A DNA stretch of 42,077 bases from Salinisphaera shabanensis E1L3A (GTDB taxonomy: Bacteria; Pseudomonadota; Gammaproteobacteria; Nevskiales; Salinisphaeraceae). The position numbers were made by a program, and so were the translations under genes. The stretch lies in assembly GCF_000215955.2 (NCBI RefSeq), contig NZ_AFNV02000030.1, positions 1 to 42,077 of the forward strand, read 5' to 3'. The notes beneath the pieces were generated by a model, which did not search any database, was not told where the DNA came from, and was given only the letters and a program-made list of their open reading frames with translations. How positions within the stretch are numbered: position 1 is the first letter of the stretch; every line of letters begins with the position of its first letter. Shown piece by piece: positions 29,096 through 40,042 of this stretch.

Positions 29096-29448
29096 ACCTC
29101 GCGAGAACGGGTAACGCGTACGCCGACGTTGGCAGCCTGGGGCAGCGCGCCCGGCTTGCTCACACGTACCCCCACCTCGAGCACGTCGAAATCGGCGATC
29201 AGCAAACGGGCAATCTCTTCGGCCAGTGTTTCGATGAGCCGGTAGCGGCTGGCCGCCACGAATTCCTGCACCCGCTCGGCCACGGCCTGGTAATCCAGCG
29301 TCTGATCGACGTCGTCGTCAGCCGCCGCGTCGCGGATCGTAAAGCCGATATCAAGATCGATGAACAGCCGCTGGGTTATCTCTCGTTCCCAGTCGTAGAC
29401 GCCGATCACGGCATCTACCGCGAGCTGTTCGATGAAGATCGTGTCCAA
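29092..29448 (-). CDS. folB: Dihydroneopterin aldolase FolB
   Basis: FolB converts dihydroneopterin to 6-hydroxymethyl-dihydropterin, the step before FolK. The start is set at TTG 29448 because a complete AGGAGG lies 4 nt upstream (29453-29458) and the product then begins MDTIFIEQLAVDAVIGVYDWE, exactly where FolB proteins begin; the longer frame to 29520 has no family support. 118 residues. The conserved segments are GVYDWERE, the LDYQAVAE region, LIETLAEEIA with catalytic Glu, and VSKPGALPQAANVGV with catalytic Lys. Confidence 0.94.
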   Translation of the reverse strand: MDTIFIEQLAVDAVIGVYDWEREITQRLFIDLDIGFTIRDAAADDDVDQTLDYQAVAERVQEFVAASRYRLIETLAEEIARLLIADFDVLEVGVRVSKPGALPQAANVGVRVTRSREV

Positions 29449-29602
29449 ACCGCCTCCTGAACCCTGGTTTGCCGCGCCCGAAGCGCGGCGGCTTTCCGTC
29501 AACGTGCCGCAATCTATCACCCGCCAGACATGTCCTGCCGCCGAGTCACGACCAATGCATTCAGCCTACGCACGGTCAATCCAGACGGACGCACCTATGC
29601 CT

Positions 29603-30664
29603 CTATACGCCGACAGCCTGCGGTACTTCGAGCGTATCCAGGGGCCAGCGGGCCACAGCGTCCGCCGGCGCGATCCCGGTTCGCATCTCGTCGGCACGCA
29701 GACTCCCCACCAGCGCGATCATGGCAGCGTTGTCCGTACAAAATTGTGACTGCGGGAAATACAGCTCGAATCCGTCGCGCGCGCCGCACTGGGTCAGCGC
29801 GGCGCGAAGGTGACGGTTGGCACCTACCCCGCCGGCTACCACCAATCGCCCCAGGCCGGTCTGTTTGAGCGCACGCGCACATTTGGCGACCAGTGTATCC
29901 ACGACCGCCTGCTCGAAGCTTGCCGCAATATCGGCGTGCGCCTGGCGCGTATCCGGCGCGCCCTTTACAGCCAGCATCACCGCCGTCTTGAGCCCGGAGA
30001 ATGAGAAATCCAGACCCGGGCGTTTGAGCATCGGCCGCGGGAAGTCGTAGGCATCCCGCCGCCCTGCCTGCGCGAGTGCCGCCAGCGCCGGACCGCCCGG
30101 GTAACCCAGCGCAAGCATCTTGGCGCACTTGTCGAACGCCTCGCCCACTGCATCGTCGAGACTCTCCCCGAGCATGCGATACCGGCCCACGCCTTCGACC
30201 TGAACCAGCAACGTATGGCCGCCGGAAACCAGCAAGGCCACAAAAGGAAACGCCGGGGCTCGTTTTTCGAGCAGAGGCGATAAAAGGTGGCCTTCCATAT
30301 GATGCACACCCAACACGGGCAGGCCACGACTCATGCCCAACCCCGCCGCGACGGACGCGCCGACCAGAAGCGCGCCTACCAGACCCGGGCCGCGCGTATA
30401 CGCGATACCGGTGAGTTGTGGCGCACCCGCCTCGGCACTGACCTGTTCAATCAATGGCATGAGCTTGCGAATATGATCTCGCGACGCCAGCTCCGGTACC
30501 ACGCCGCCGTAGTCAGCGTGCAGCGCCACCTGGCTGTGCAACGCGTGGGCGAGCAGCCCCCGCTCGCTGTCGTAAATGGCCGCGGCGCTCTCGTCGCAGG
30601 AACTCTCGATGCCGAGGATGACGTTTTTTCTTTGCAAAGCGCGCGTGCAGGTATTAGACTTCAT
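29603..30664 (-). CDS. tsaD: tRNA N6-adenosine threonylcarbamoyltransferase TsaD
   Basis: TsaD transfers the threonylcarbamoyl group to A37 of ANN-decoding tRNAs, with TsaB and TsaE. 353 residues (E. coli 337); the start carries about 14 residues before the usual [12 protein letters not shown], so an internal TTG start is possible. Metal-binding His residues are in [45 protein letters not shown] and [13 protein letters not shown] are all present. Divergent from rpsU across 81 nt, the classic tsaD/rpsU arrangement. Confidence 0.96.
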   Translation of the reverse strand: MKSNTCTRALQRKNVILGIESSCDESAAAIYDSERGLLAHALHSQVALHADYGGVVPELASRDHIRKLMPLIEQVSAEAGAPQLTGIAYTRGPGLVGALLVGASVAAGLGMSRGLPVLGVHHMEGHLLSPLLEKRAPAFPFVALLVSGGHTLLVQVEGVGRYRMLGESLDDAVGEAFDKCAKMLALGYPGGPALAALAQAGRRDAYDFPRPMLKRPGLDFSFSGLKTAVMLAVKGAPDTRQAHADIAASFEQAVVDTLVAKCARALKQTGLGRLVVAGGVGANRHLRAALTQCGARDGFELYFPQSQFCTDNAAMIALVGSLRADEMRTGIAPADAVARWPLDTLEVPQAVGV

Positions 30665-30745
30665 CGCCTTATTCTAGCTGTCGGGCCGAATCATGCCCAT
30701 GGCTGGATCAATAAACCGCAGATTCTTCCGGAGAGTGATTGCTCA

Positions 30746-30961
30746 ATGCCTAGCGTACGCGTCAAAGAAAACGAACCGTTCGAAGTCGCCCTGCGTCGCT
30801 TCAAACGCAGCTGCGAAAAAGCGGGCGTTGTAACTGAAGTACGCCGTCGCGAGTTTTTTGAGAAGCCCTGCCAGACCCGCAAGCGCAAGCGCGCTGCCGC
30901 GGTCAAGCGCCATGCCAAAAAGCTCCAGCGCGAACAGCAGCGTTTTACGCGCCAGTACTGA
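30746..30961 (+). CDS. rpsU: 30S ribosomal protein bS21
   Basis: bS21, 71 residues, is a small basic 30S protein important for initiation. Sequence [20 protein letters not shown], then [11 protein letters not shown] and the basic tail [15 protein letters not shown] are unmistakable. GGAG lies about 12 nt upstream. First gene of the macromolecular synthesis operon (rpsU-dnaG-rpoD), here with yqeY inserted before dnaG. A much longer in-frame reading through the upstream region is an artefact. Confidence 0.98.
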   Translation: MPSVRVKENEPFEVALRRFKRSCEKAGVVTEVRRREFFEKPCQTRKRKRAAAVKRHAKKLQREQQRFTRQY

Positions 30962-30988
30962 TTACGGCTTTCAATACCGACGCACGAA

Positions 30989-31014
30989 ACAGCGGCCCCA
31001 GAGCCGCTGTTTTT
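30989..31014 (+). terminator. Intrinsic terminator/attenuator after rpsU
   Basis: A perfect 8-bp stem ACAGCGGC / GCCGCTGT (30989-30996 and 31003-31010) with a 6-nt loop precedes a TTTTT run. It lies 27 nt after the rpsU stop. As in E. coli, where a terminator between rpsU and dnaG attenuates the operon, it probably lets S21 be made in excess of the downstream products. Confidence 0.9.
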
Positions 31015-31049
31015 CGTTGTAAGGACGCTATTTCGACAGGAGAACGCGC

Positions 31050-31493
31050 TTGAGTCTCAAAGCCCAGCTACAGGACGACATGAAATCCGCCATGCGCACG
31101 CGCGACAAGGAACGCCTTGCCGTCATCCGCATGCTCATGGCCGCGGTCAAACAGCGCGAAGTGGATGATCGCGAAGAACTCGCCGATGGCGACGTATTGG
31201 CCGTGGTCGAGAAGATGGTCAAACAACGCCGCGATGCAGAGCAACAATACCGCGACGCCAACCGACCGGAACTGGCTGATGCCGAAGCCGCCGAGATCGC
31301 GGTGCTCGAAAATTATCTGCCGACCCAGCTCTCCGAGGCCGAGATCGATCAGGCGATCGAAAATGCGATTGCCGAAAGCCAGGCGGAATCGATGCGCGAC
31401 ATGGGCAAGGTCATGGGCGTGCTCAAACCACGGCTGCAAGGTCAGGCCGACATGGCCGTGGTCAGCCAACGGCTCAAGGCCCGGCTGCAGTAA
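31050..31493 (+). CDS. yqeY: YqeY/GatB-like domain protein
   Basis: A 147-residue YqeY-family protein related to the tail domain of the amidotransferase subunit GatB. The TTG start at 31050 is decided by AGGAG 7 nt upstream, and the product begins SLKAQLQDDMKSAMRTRDKERLAVIRML as in the family. The C-terminal block MRDMGKVMGVLKPRLQGQADMAVVSQRLKARL is also typical. The biochemical role is not known; a link to tRNA-dependent amidation is only suggested by the fold. It is common between rpsU and dnaG. Confidence 0.93.
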   Translation: MSLKAQLQDDMKSAMRTRDKERLAVIRMLMAAVKQREVDDREELADGDVLAVVEKMVKQRRDAEQQYRDANRPELADAEAAEIAVLENYLPTQLSEAEIDQAIENAIAESQAESMRDMGKVMGVLKPRLQGQADMAVVSQRLKARLQ

Positions 31494-31613
31494 TAACGCA
31501 CGAATGGGTCGTCGTGAAGACGACATCTGCGTGGCAGACAACCGCTGAGGCGTTACATTCGCGCCTCGGCGGACGTCGTATCATTACCGGGATCAGCGGA
31601 GGTCTGGCCTGCC

Positions 31614-33377
31614 ATGGCGCGCATCCCTCAGGACTTCATAGATCAGCTACTCGACCGCACGGATATCGTGTCGCTCGTCGACGCGCGCGTGCCGCTGAAG
31701 AAGTCCGGCACGGACTATGCGGCCTGCTGCCCCTTTCACGATGAAAAAACGCCCTCCTTCACCGTCTCGCCGACAAAGCAGTTCTACTATTGCTTCGGCT
31801 GCGGCGCCCACGGTACGGCGATCAGCTTCCTCATGGAATACGACCGCCTGGAGTTTCGTGACGCGGTCGACGTTCTGGCCCAGAACGCCGGGCTGGAAAT
31901 CCCCGAAGATGCGCAGACGCAGGCACCGAGTGGTCCGCCGCGCGATCCGCTCTTCGATGCGATGAACCTGGCCGATCGCTTTTATCAGACCCAGCTGCGC
32001 CGCAATCCGGATGTGATCGATTATCTTAAAACGCGCGGCGTGTCCGGCGCGATGGCCAAACAGTACGGTTTGGGCTTTGCGCCCGACAGCTGGGATGCCC
32101 TGACGCGCCAGCTTCGCGATAGCGCGTCGGGGGCTCGCGCGGGCCTTCTTATCGAGCGCGACGGCGGCGGTTTTTTCGACCGGTTCCGCAATCGGCTGAT
32201 GTTTCCGATCCGCGATACGCGTGGCCGTACGATCGCTTTCGGTGGGCGCACGCTCGGCGACGACAAGGCGAAGTACCTGAACTCGCCGGAAACGCCACTC
32301 TTTCACAAGTCCGACCATATGTACGGGCTGTTCGAAGCCCGTCAGGCCATGCGCGATCTGCCACGGTTGCTGGTCGTGGAAGGCTATATGGACGTAATCG
32401 CCCTCGCCCAGCACGGTTTTGCCAACGCCGTGGCCACGCTCGGCACAGCGACCACGGCCTCGCATCTGACCACGCTGTTTCGACATACGGAAGAAGTGGT
32501 GTTCTGTTTTGATGGCGATGCCGCCGGCGTACGCGCGGCACGCAAAGCGCTCGACCAGAGCCTGCCGGTGATGCGCGGCGCGCGGCGCGTGCGCTTTCTG
32601 TTCGTGCCCGAAGGCGAGGACCCTGATTCAATGGTACGAGGCGAGGATGGTACCCAACGATTCCAGGCCGCAATCGATGCCGCGCGGCCTGCATCCGCCG
32701 TGTTGATGGAGGCTCTGACCGACGGCCTGTCACTGGATTCACCCGACGGCCGGGCCACCTTGATCGAAAAGGCCCGCCCCTACGTGAACGCCCTGCCGCC
32801 GGAGGCGTTTCGGGCCGAACTGATCGGCGAACTGGCACAGCTGGCGCGCCTGCCCGCAGACGATTTGCGCACGATGTATGCCCGTACGCCTTCAACGTCG
32901 AGCGCAGCGGTCGATAAAGGCTCTACACAACAGAAGACTAGAGTGACGCCGGTGAGCCGCGCCCTGAGCCTTTTATTTGCCGATAGCGCACTCGCCGAGC
33001 GTGTGCGCGATAGCGCGGCCCTACGCGAGGCCGACACACCGGGCGCAACGATTCTTGCCGAAGCGATTGAGTTTTTCGCACAAACCCCAAACGTATCGGT
33101 ATCGCAGTGGCTGGAACGCTACCGCGAACACCGGTTTTTCGACCGGCTACAGGAACTGGCAGCAACGACGCCGCCAGGTGATGCCGAAAGCCGGGCGCAG
33201 GAGTTCGATGAAACCGTTGCACGACTGGGTTCGAATACCGCATCGCTGGCGTCACTTCGCCGGCGTTACGATGAACTGGTCGCCCAACAAAATCGCGGCC
33301 CGCTGGATGCAGCGGCCGCCACCGAGTTGCAGCAGATACATCAGCAGCTCAGACGTTATCGTCAACAAACCGGTTAG
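31614..33377 (+). CDS. dnaG: DNA primase DnaG
   Basis: DnaG makes RNA primers at the replication fork. 587 residues (E. coli 581). The N-terminal zinc finger has ligands Cys39, His42, Cys60, Cys63 (CCPFHDEKTPSF, YYCFGCGAHG). The RNA polymerase domain includes FRNRLMFPIRDTRGRTIAFGGR, and the Toprim motifs VVEGYMDVIALAQHG and CFDGDAAGVRAA are clear. The C-terminal DnaB-interacting region (about 435-587) is poorly conserved, as is usual. The 120 nt before it contains short inverted repeats (31508-31524 and 31547-31567) of unknown use. Confidence 0.98.
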   Translation: MARIPQDFIDQLLDRTDIVSLVDARVPLKKSGTDYAACCPFHDEKTPSFTVSPTKQFYYCFGCGAHGTAISFLMEYDRLEFRDAVDVLAQNAGLEIPEDAQTQAPSGPPRDPLFDAMNLADRFYQTQLRRNPDVIDYLKTRGVSGAMAKQYGLGFAPDSWDALTRQLRDSASGARAGLLIERDGGGFFDRFRNRLMFPIRDTRGRTIAFGGRTLGDDKAKYLNSPETPLFHKSDHMYGLFEARQAMRDLPRLLVVEGYMDVIALAQHGFANAVATLGTATTASHLTTLFRHTEEVVFCFDGDAAGVRAARKALDQSLPVMRGARRVRFLFVPEGEDPDSMVRGEDGTQRFQAAIDAARPASAVLMEALTDGLSLDSPDGRATLIEKARPYVNALPPEAFRAELIGELAQLARLPADDLRTMYARTPSTSSAAVDKGSTQQKTRVTPVSRALSLLFADSALAERVRDSAALREADTPGATILAEAIEFFAQTPNVSVSQWLERYREHRFFDRLQELAATTPPGDAESRAQEFDETVARLGSNTASLASLRRRYDELVAQQNRGPLDAAAATELQQIHQQLRRYRQQTG

Positions 33378-33491
33378 AACAATGCCTGCCGCCGGGCCTC
33401 GAAGTCGCCGTCAGCCGCACGACTTGTTACCATGGCCGGTTATCGCAGCGTTCGCCACGCCCCACGAGCCCAACATACGCAGCAAAAGCAC

Positions 33492-35300
<1,809 letters not shown>

Positions 35301-35307
35301 GATCGAT

Positions 35308-35349
35308 CGTGTGAGCGCGCCGTTCGAATATGAACGGTGCGCTCACACG
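35308..35349 (+). terminator. Long hairpin after rpoD, likely terminator
   Basis: An 18-bp inverted repeat (35308-35325 with 35332-35349, one G-T pair) with loop GAATAT starts 7 nt after the rpoD stop. No T-run follows, so it may act as a factor-assisted terminator or as a transcript 3'-end stabiliser. The symmetry would allow it to work on either strand. Confidence 0.65.
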
Positions 35350-35459
35350 TTAGACCGACAATTAGTATCTCGCTTGCGGCGAAATTGCATCTGCAAGCCG
35401 CAAGCGGATGAGCGTGACCGGCAACTCTGCCGTTCATGCCATCGATCTGCGGGAGACGC

Positions 35460-36149
35460 ATGGCTGTGATGGGGGTCGACAGTCGAGACACGGGCCGGCG
35501 GCTTGCGGTCGGAATATGGCTATGGATGCTTGCCGTGCAGCCCGGCTGGGCCGCAGATCTCACCGTGCGCGTAACCGATCCCCAGGGCCGCCCGCTTGGC
35601 AATGCCGTCGTTGCGGTGCGGTGGCCCAATGCAGCCCCGGCTGAGCCGGATCCCGAACCGGCAGTAATGCGCCAGCGGGATATGACGTTCATCCCGCACG
35701 TATTGGCCGTGCCCGTGAATACCAGCGTGCTGTTCCCCAATTACGACAACACGCGCCACCACGTCTACTCGTTTTCCGAGGCCAAGACGTTCGATATCAA
35801 GCTGTATGTCGGCTTTCCGGAACGGCCGATTCTGTTCGACCAACCCGGTGTTATCGCGCTCGGCTGCAATATCCACGACAAGATGCATGCGTTCATCGTG
35901 GTTAACGATGCACCCAGGATGGCTGTCACGGCCAAAGACGGGCGTGCTGTACTCGAAAACGTCCCCGCCTTACCGCGCGAGCTCTATATTTGGCATGAAT
36001 GGCTTAATCATGGCCAGAAGGGTGTAATTCGGCACGCGGCGGCCGATATCAACTTTATACCTGTCGATATCGATATATCACCGCCGCCTGCGTCGCCGCC
36101 AAAGGAATCCATGTCCCTGCAACAGCGATTCGATCGGATTGCCCAATGA
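35460..36149 (+). CDS. Periplasmic cupredoxin-like protein
   Basis: A 229-residue exported protein. ATG 35460 has GGGAG 4 nt upstream, and a signal peptide RRLAVGIWLWMLAVQPGWAAD follows. After an Ig-like start (LTVRVTDPQGRPLGNAVVAV) comes a plastocyanin-type domain: FPNYDNTRHHVYSF gives His100/His101, and LGCNIHDKMHAF gives Cys136, His139 and Met142, the Cys/His/Met spacing of blue copper or related sites. Proteins of this kind are often labelled methylamine utilisation proteins, without evidence here. It may bind copper and sense or carry electrons. It overlaps the GGDEF-EAL gene by 4 nt (ATGA). Copper binding is inferred from the ligand pattern. Confidence 0.85.
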   Translation: MAVMGVDSRDTGRRLAVGIWLWMLAVQPGWAADLTVRVTDPQGRPLGNAVVAVRWPNAAPAEPDPEPAVMRQRDMTFIPHVLAVPVNTSVLFPNYDNTRHHVYSFSEAKTFDIKLYVGFPERPILFDQPGVIALGCNIHDKMHAFIVVNDAPRMAVTAKDGRAVLENVPALPRELYIWHEWLNHGQKGVIRHAAADINFIPVDIDISPPPASPPKESMSLQQRFDRIAQ

Positions 36150-38470
36150 CCCTGCGCCCGCGCACGTTCCGAAACCAGCTCATGATCGTGCTGCTCGGTT
36201 TCGTGCTACTGGCCGAACTTACTGTGACGATCGCTATTCTGCATCGCACTTATAACCAACGCGTAAGCCAGGCGCACGATACCCTCCAGGTCGCCAATCG
36301 GGTGCTCGACCGAGTACTCAACCTACGCGCCGAGCAGCTACTGGCCACGGTCAGCATTCTGACCTCGGATTACGGGTTCAAATCCGCGATCGCGACCCAG
36401 GACGAGCCCACGCAGCGTACGGTGCTGCGCAACTTTGGCGACCGCGCGCATGCTGACCTGGCCACCCTCGCGGCCCCCTCGGGCGAACTGACCACGCAAG
36501 TGCCGCGTACCGACGCCGATCTGAGTATCGAGCCATTCAATAACGTGCTCGAACGGGCCCGGCGCCTGGGCCGTGCCAGCGGTCTGGTAATGGTCGACGA
36601 ACGCCCCTACCAGTACGTCATCGCGCCGGTGAATGCGCCGCGGCTTATCGCCTGGGTCGGTATGGGTTTTCTCGTCGACGCCAATATTGCCCGCAACGTG
36701 GCCAGCGTAACCGGGGTGAACGTCAACTTCATCGTGCACGAAGGCGAGCGCGAATTATTCTCCACTGGCCCACAGAATCAGCACGGCGATGTGTCGCTCG
36801 AAGGCGATGCGTTTCTTAGCGAACGACATACCCTGTTCGATGCGGACGGCCGCCAGTTGGACGTAGCGTTGTCGTTGTCCAGACAAACAGTACTGTCGCC
36901 CTACTACGATCTGGCAAGCAGCCTAAGCCTGGTATTCGTTGTCACCATCGGCTTCAGCGCACTGGTCGCGATCGCGCTGGCGCGCCGGCTGAGCCAACCG
37001 GTCCGCGAACTCAGCGAATTCGCCGAGTCGGTCGCTGCTGGACAATACCACGAGACCCCGGGCGCCCAAGGCATCGGCGAATTCGATGTGCTCAGCGATG
37101 CGCTCAACGATATGCAGATCGCGGTACGACAACGCGAAAACCGTATCCGCCACCAGGCTACGCACGACGCGCTCACCGGCCTGCCCAACCGCAACGTCGT
37201 TCGCGACGTGCTCTACCGGCAGATGAACGATGGCGCCCGAGTTACCCTCGTACGATTCGCGTTACACGGTTTTTCGCGTATCAACAGCGCGCTCGGCTAC
37301 AAGCTGGGCGACGAGGTACTCAAAACCGTCGCCGGCCGTCTCAAAAATGCCTGCACCATGGCGCACACGCTGGGACGGATTGAAGGTAACGACTTTCTGG
37401 CACTTATCGAATGTAGCGCCGACGACGACGAGATCGACGCGCTGGTCGACCGTATACGCGCCCCGGTGGAACAGCCGCTGTATCTTCAGCATACGTCGAT
37501 CCAGCTGTTGCTCGATATCGGCGTCGTTCGCGTACCCGACCATGCGAACGATATCGAATCTGCGTGGCGGCGCACCGTTATCGCGCGGGACGCGTCACGC
37601 CAGCGTCGCTGCGCGACTTTTCTATACCAGCCCGGCATGGACGAGGCGCATCAACGCGAATTGACTATCATCCAGGGTATCGTCCCAGGCATCGAGCAAG
37701 GCGAAATGTCGCTCGTGTATCAGCCCAAGATGGCGCTTGCCAGCGCCCGGATCGTACAGGCCGAGGCGCTCGCCCGCTGGAACCACCCGACCCTCGGACC
37801 GATCTCCCCGGACGAATTCATTCAGTTGGCCGAACGCTCGGGGCAAATTAGGCTCGTTACCGAGTGGGTCGTCAAACAAGTCTGTCGTGATCTCGCGCAC
37901 TGGCACGCCAACGGCTTGTCCATCGGCGTCGCGATCAATCTCTCTGCAGACGAGATCGCGCAGAGCGAACTCGAGGCAACGCTCGCTCCCCTATTGGAGC
38001 AATGCCGGACCAGCGAGAAAATTACGCTCGAAGTCACTGAAAGCGCGTTACTGCGCGATCCCCAGACGGCCCTGCAGAATCTTCGTGCGCTCCAGGCGCG
38101 CGGTGCGCGTATATCGGTCGATGATTTCGGCACCGGCTATTCGTCACTTGCCCAACTCAAACGCCTGGCGCCGGACGAGCTCAAGATCGACAAGTCTTTT
38201 GTGTTCGGGCTCGCCGAAACCCCGGCCGATCAGTTCATCGTCGACCTGATTATCGATCTCGGCCACAAGCTCGGGCTCGAAGTGGTCGCCGAAGGCATCG
38301 AGAACGCAGCATCCTGGCGATATCTGACGCACCGCGGTGCCGATCTCATGCAGGGCTATTTCCTGTCCCGGCCGATGCCTGCAGACGCCATGATTGCCTG
38401 GGTCGGCGAACATGACGCCAATCGCGCACGCTGGCTCAACCACGCAAGCGACCCACAGCCACAACAATGA
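36146..38470 (+). CDS. Membrane sensor with degenerate GGDEF and intact EAL domain
   Basis: A 774-residue inner-membrane protein predicted to hydrolyse c-di-GMP. Order: short cytoplasmic start, TM1 (about 12-33), periplasmic sensor domain (about 35-255), TM2 (about 256-280), a HAMP-like linker, GGDEF-type domain (about 335-490) and EAL domain (about 510-755). The GGDEF signature is degraded to EGNDF (412-416), so it should not make c-di-GMP and may bind GTP or regulate. The EAL site is intact: EALARW (540-545), NLSADEI, LEVTESALL, VDDFGTGYSSL (Asp659, Asp660), LKIDKSF and VVAEGIEN. It overlaps both neighbours by 4 nt, so it is translated together with the cupredoxin and the outer-membrane protein. 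Confidence 0.93.
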   Translation: MTLRPRTFRNQLMIVLLGFVLLAELTVTIAILHRTYNQRVSQAHDTLQVANRVLDRVLNLRAEQLLATVSILTSDYGFKSAIATQDEPTQRTVLRNFGDRAHADLATLAAPSGELTTQVPRTDADLSIEPFNNVLERARRLGRASGLVMVDERPYQYVIAPVNAPRLIAWVGMGFLVDANIARNVASVTGVNVNFIVHEGERELFSTGPQNQHGDVSLEGDAFLSERHTLFDADGRQLDVALSLSRQTVLSPYYDLASSLSLVFVVTIGFSALVAIALARRLSQPVRELSEFAESVAAGQYHETPGAQGIGEFDVLSDALNDMQIAVRQRENRIRHQATHDALTGLPNRNVVRDVLYRQMNDGARVTLVRFALHGFSRINSALGYKLGDEVLKTVAGRLKNACTMAHTLGRIEGNDFLALIECSADDDEIDALVDRIRAPVEQPLYLQHTSIQLLLDIGVVRVPDHANDIESAWRRTVIARDASRQRRCATFLYQPGMDEAHQRELTIIQGIVPGIEQGEMSLVYQPKMALASARIVQAEALARWNHPTLGPISPDEFIQLAERSGQIRLVTEWVVKQVCRDLAHWHANGLSIGVAINLSADEIAQSELEATLAPLLEQCRTSEKITLEVTESALLRDPQTALQNLRALQARGARISVDDFGTGYSSLAQLKRLAPDELKIDKSFVFGLAETPADQFIVDLIIDLGHKLGLEVVAEGIENAASWRYLTHRGADLMQGYFLSRPMPADAMIAWVGEHDANRARWLNHASDPQPQQ

Positions 38471-39327
38471 ATAGCGTGTCGAACCGATACCGCTATTACC
38501 CAGCATGGGCGTTCGCGCTGCTGCTCACCGTAGCCACGATCGCTCAGGCGAACGGCAGCCGTCTTTGGGCAACCGGCGGTGTGACCAATGTCAACGGCAC
38601 AGCCGGCGGCGGCATCACGACCTGGGCTGTGCTCAACGGCTATGCCAGCGATAGTGAATCCACCCTCAACTTGTCGACCTCGACCGCACGTGTCGACGAT
38701 TTCAACCTGCAAACGCTGAGTGTTGGCTTTAACTGGGCCAACCGGCTGGCCGTTACCGTGGCTCACAATCGGTTGGACGTAAAACCACTCGCCATCGACA
38801 TCCGACAGCAGACCGTTGGGCTCAAGTTGCGCCTGGCAGGCGAAGCACTATACGACCGATTCGGCCAATACAGCGTGGGTATGCAATATACCCACAACGC
38901 CGATTTCGGCGTACCGGCCCTGCTCGGCGCTGTGGACAACCACGGCGTGGATTTCTATTTCGCTGCCAGCAAGGTATTTCTTGCAGCGATTGCCAACCGC
39001 AACGTCATCGTCAATGCCACCGCGCGCGCTACCCGTGCCAACCAGCTCGGTCTGCTCGGCTTCGGCAGTGCCAATGACAACAGTTACGAACTCGTCGGCG
39101 AATTCGGCGCCGGGCTCTTCCTCAACCGTCGCTGGCTGATCGGGGCCGAGTATCGCGAGAAACCGGACAAGCTCGATAGCGTGACCGAGGACGATTGGAA
39201 AACGTTGTATCTGGTTTATGTACCCTCGCGGGCGCTTGCCTTTACCCTCGCCTATGTCGATCTAGGGCGGGTTGCGGGGTTCGACGATCAGACCGGCTAT
39301 TTTCTATCGCTGCAGACAGGCTTTTAG
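38467..39327 (+). CDS. DUF3034-like outer-membrane protein
   Basis: A 286-residue protein with signal peptide (AFALLLTVATIAQANG) and a Gly/Asn/Tyr/Thr-rich body with alternating hydrophobic strands ending in aromatic Phe, as in outer-membrane beta-barrels. The pattern (LWATGGVTNVNGTAGGGITTWAVL, then FNWANRLAVTVAHNRL and DQTGYFLSLQTGF) fits the DUF3034 family, whose function is unknown. It overlaps the preceding EAL gene by 4 nt and precedes the globin by 1 nt. DUF3034 is assigned from memory of pattern and context, not by search. Confidence 0.75.
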   Translation: MNSVSNRYRYYPAWAFALLLTVATIAQANGSRLWATGGVTNVNGTAGGGITTWAVLNGYASDSESTLNLSTSTARVDDFNLQTLSVGFNWANRLAVTVAHNRLDVKPLAIDIRQQTVGLKLRLAGEALYDRFGQYSVGMQYTHNADFGVPALLGAVDNHGVDFYFAASKVFLAAIANRNVIVNATARATRANQLGLLGFGSANDNSYELVGEFGAGLFLNRRWLIGAEYREKPDKLDSVTEDDWKTLYLVYVPSRALAFTLAYVDLGRVAGFDDQTGYFLSLQTGF

Positions 39328-39328
39328 G

Positions 39329-39858
39329 ATGGGCGCGAGACTTCGTTTAAGCGCTGCCTGGGCACCAATCACGGTCGTGGTGGCGCTGACCCTGAGCGCA
39401 TGTCAATCGATGCCGGCTCACGATCGCAGCCTGTACCGTGCACTGGGCGAACGCGAGGGCATCGCCGAACTCACCGAAACACTGTTGCTGACAGTCGCCG
39501 GCGACAAACGTATCGCCGGCGATTTCCGACGCGTGGATATCGATCGCCTGCATCGCATGCTGACCGACTATATCTGCGTGATCGCGGACGGGCCGTGTGA
39601 ATACACCGGCGATAGCATGCTCAACGCGCATCGCGGCCAACAGATCAGCAGCGCCGACTTCAACGCGCTGGTCGAAGACCTTGTGCTATCGATGGAAGAA
39701 CACGGTTTGCCCACCGCAACCCAAAATCGCTTACTGGCGCGTCTTGCGCGCGATCGACGCGCGATCGTCGACGCACCGGCGCCGCCCTCGCCCGAACTAC
39801 GCCAACTCATCCTTGGCGACCTTCCACTATCCCGATATAGTGCTCCCCGCGATGTACG

Positions 39859-39868
<10 letters not shown>
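39329..39868 (+). CDS. Lipoprotein group 1 truncated haemoglobin
   Basis: A 179-residue lipoprotein with signal peptide and lipobox LTLSAC (lipid Cys25), followed by a globin core of trHb-N type: SLYRALGEREGIAELTETL, RRVDIDRLHRMLTDYICVI, and MLNAHRGQQISSADFNALVEDL with the likely proximal haem ligand His101. Export and lipidation put it on the periplasmic side of the envelope, unusual for a globin. The B10 Tyr of many group 1 globins seems to be absent (LTETLLLTV at that place). The last codons and stop (39859-39868) run into the tRNA gene. Gas binding (O2, NO) is inferred from the family. Confidence 0.85.
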
Positions 39869-39935
<67 letters not shown>

Positions 39936-39981
39936 TTATTCTGAATAGTTTACCCGCGCTCAGATTTGACGACGAATAAAG

Positions 39982-40000
39982 ATGTAGACGCAATGTAGAC
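39982..40000 (+). repeat. Paired direct repeats ATGTAGAC
   Basis: Two perfect copies of ATGTAGAC (39982-39989 and 39993-40000), 11 bp apart start to start, about one helical turn, lie 47 nt from the tRNA 3' end. Repeats of this kind beside a tRNA fit arm-type binding sites for a tyrosine integrase or a repressor operator. This is inference from place and spacing. Confidence 0.6.
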
Positions 40001-40005
40001 ACGCA

Positions 40006-40020
40006 CTGCACATTATGCAG
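40006..40020. promoter_or_regulatory. Inverted repeat upstream of the GAF gene, possible operator
   Basis: CTGCA-CATTA-TGCAG forms a 5-bp perfect inverted repeat, 22 nt before the GAF-protein ATG, in a place where a -10 (CATTAT) or operator could lie. It is too short to be sure. Confidence 0.35.
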
Positions 40021-40042
40021 GTGTGTTCTCGCAGTCCACCGC

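Noticed and set aside
30287-30745. In-frame 5' extension of rpsU
   Set aside because: bS21 begins at [12 protein letters not shown]; the extension overlaps tsaD on the opposite strand and has no family support.
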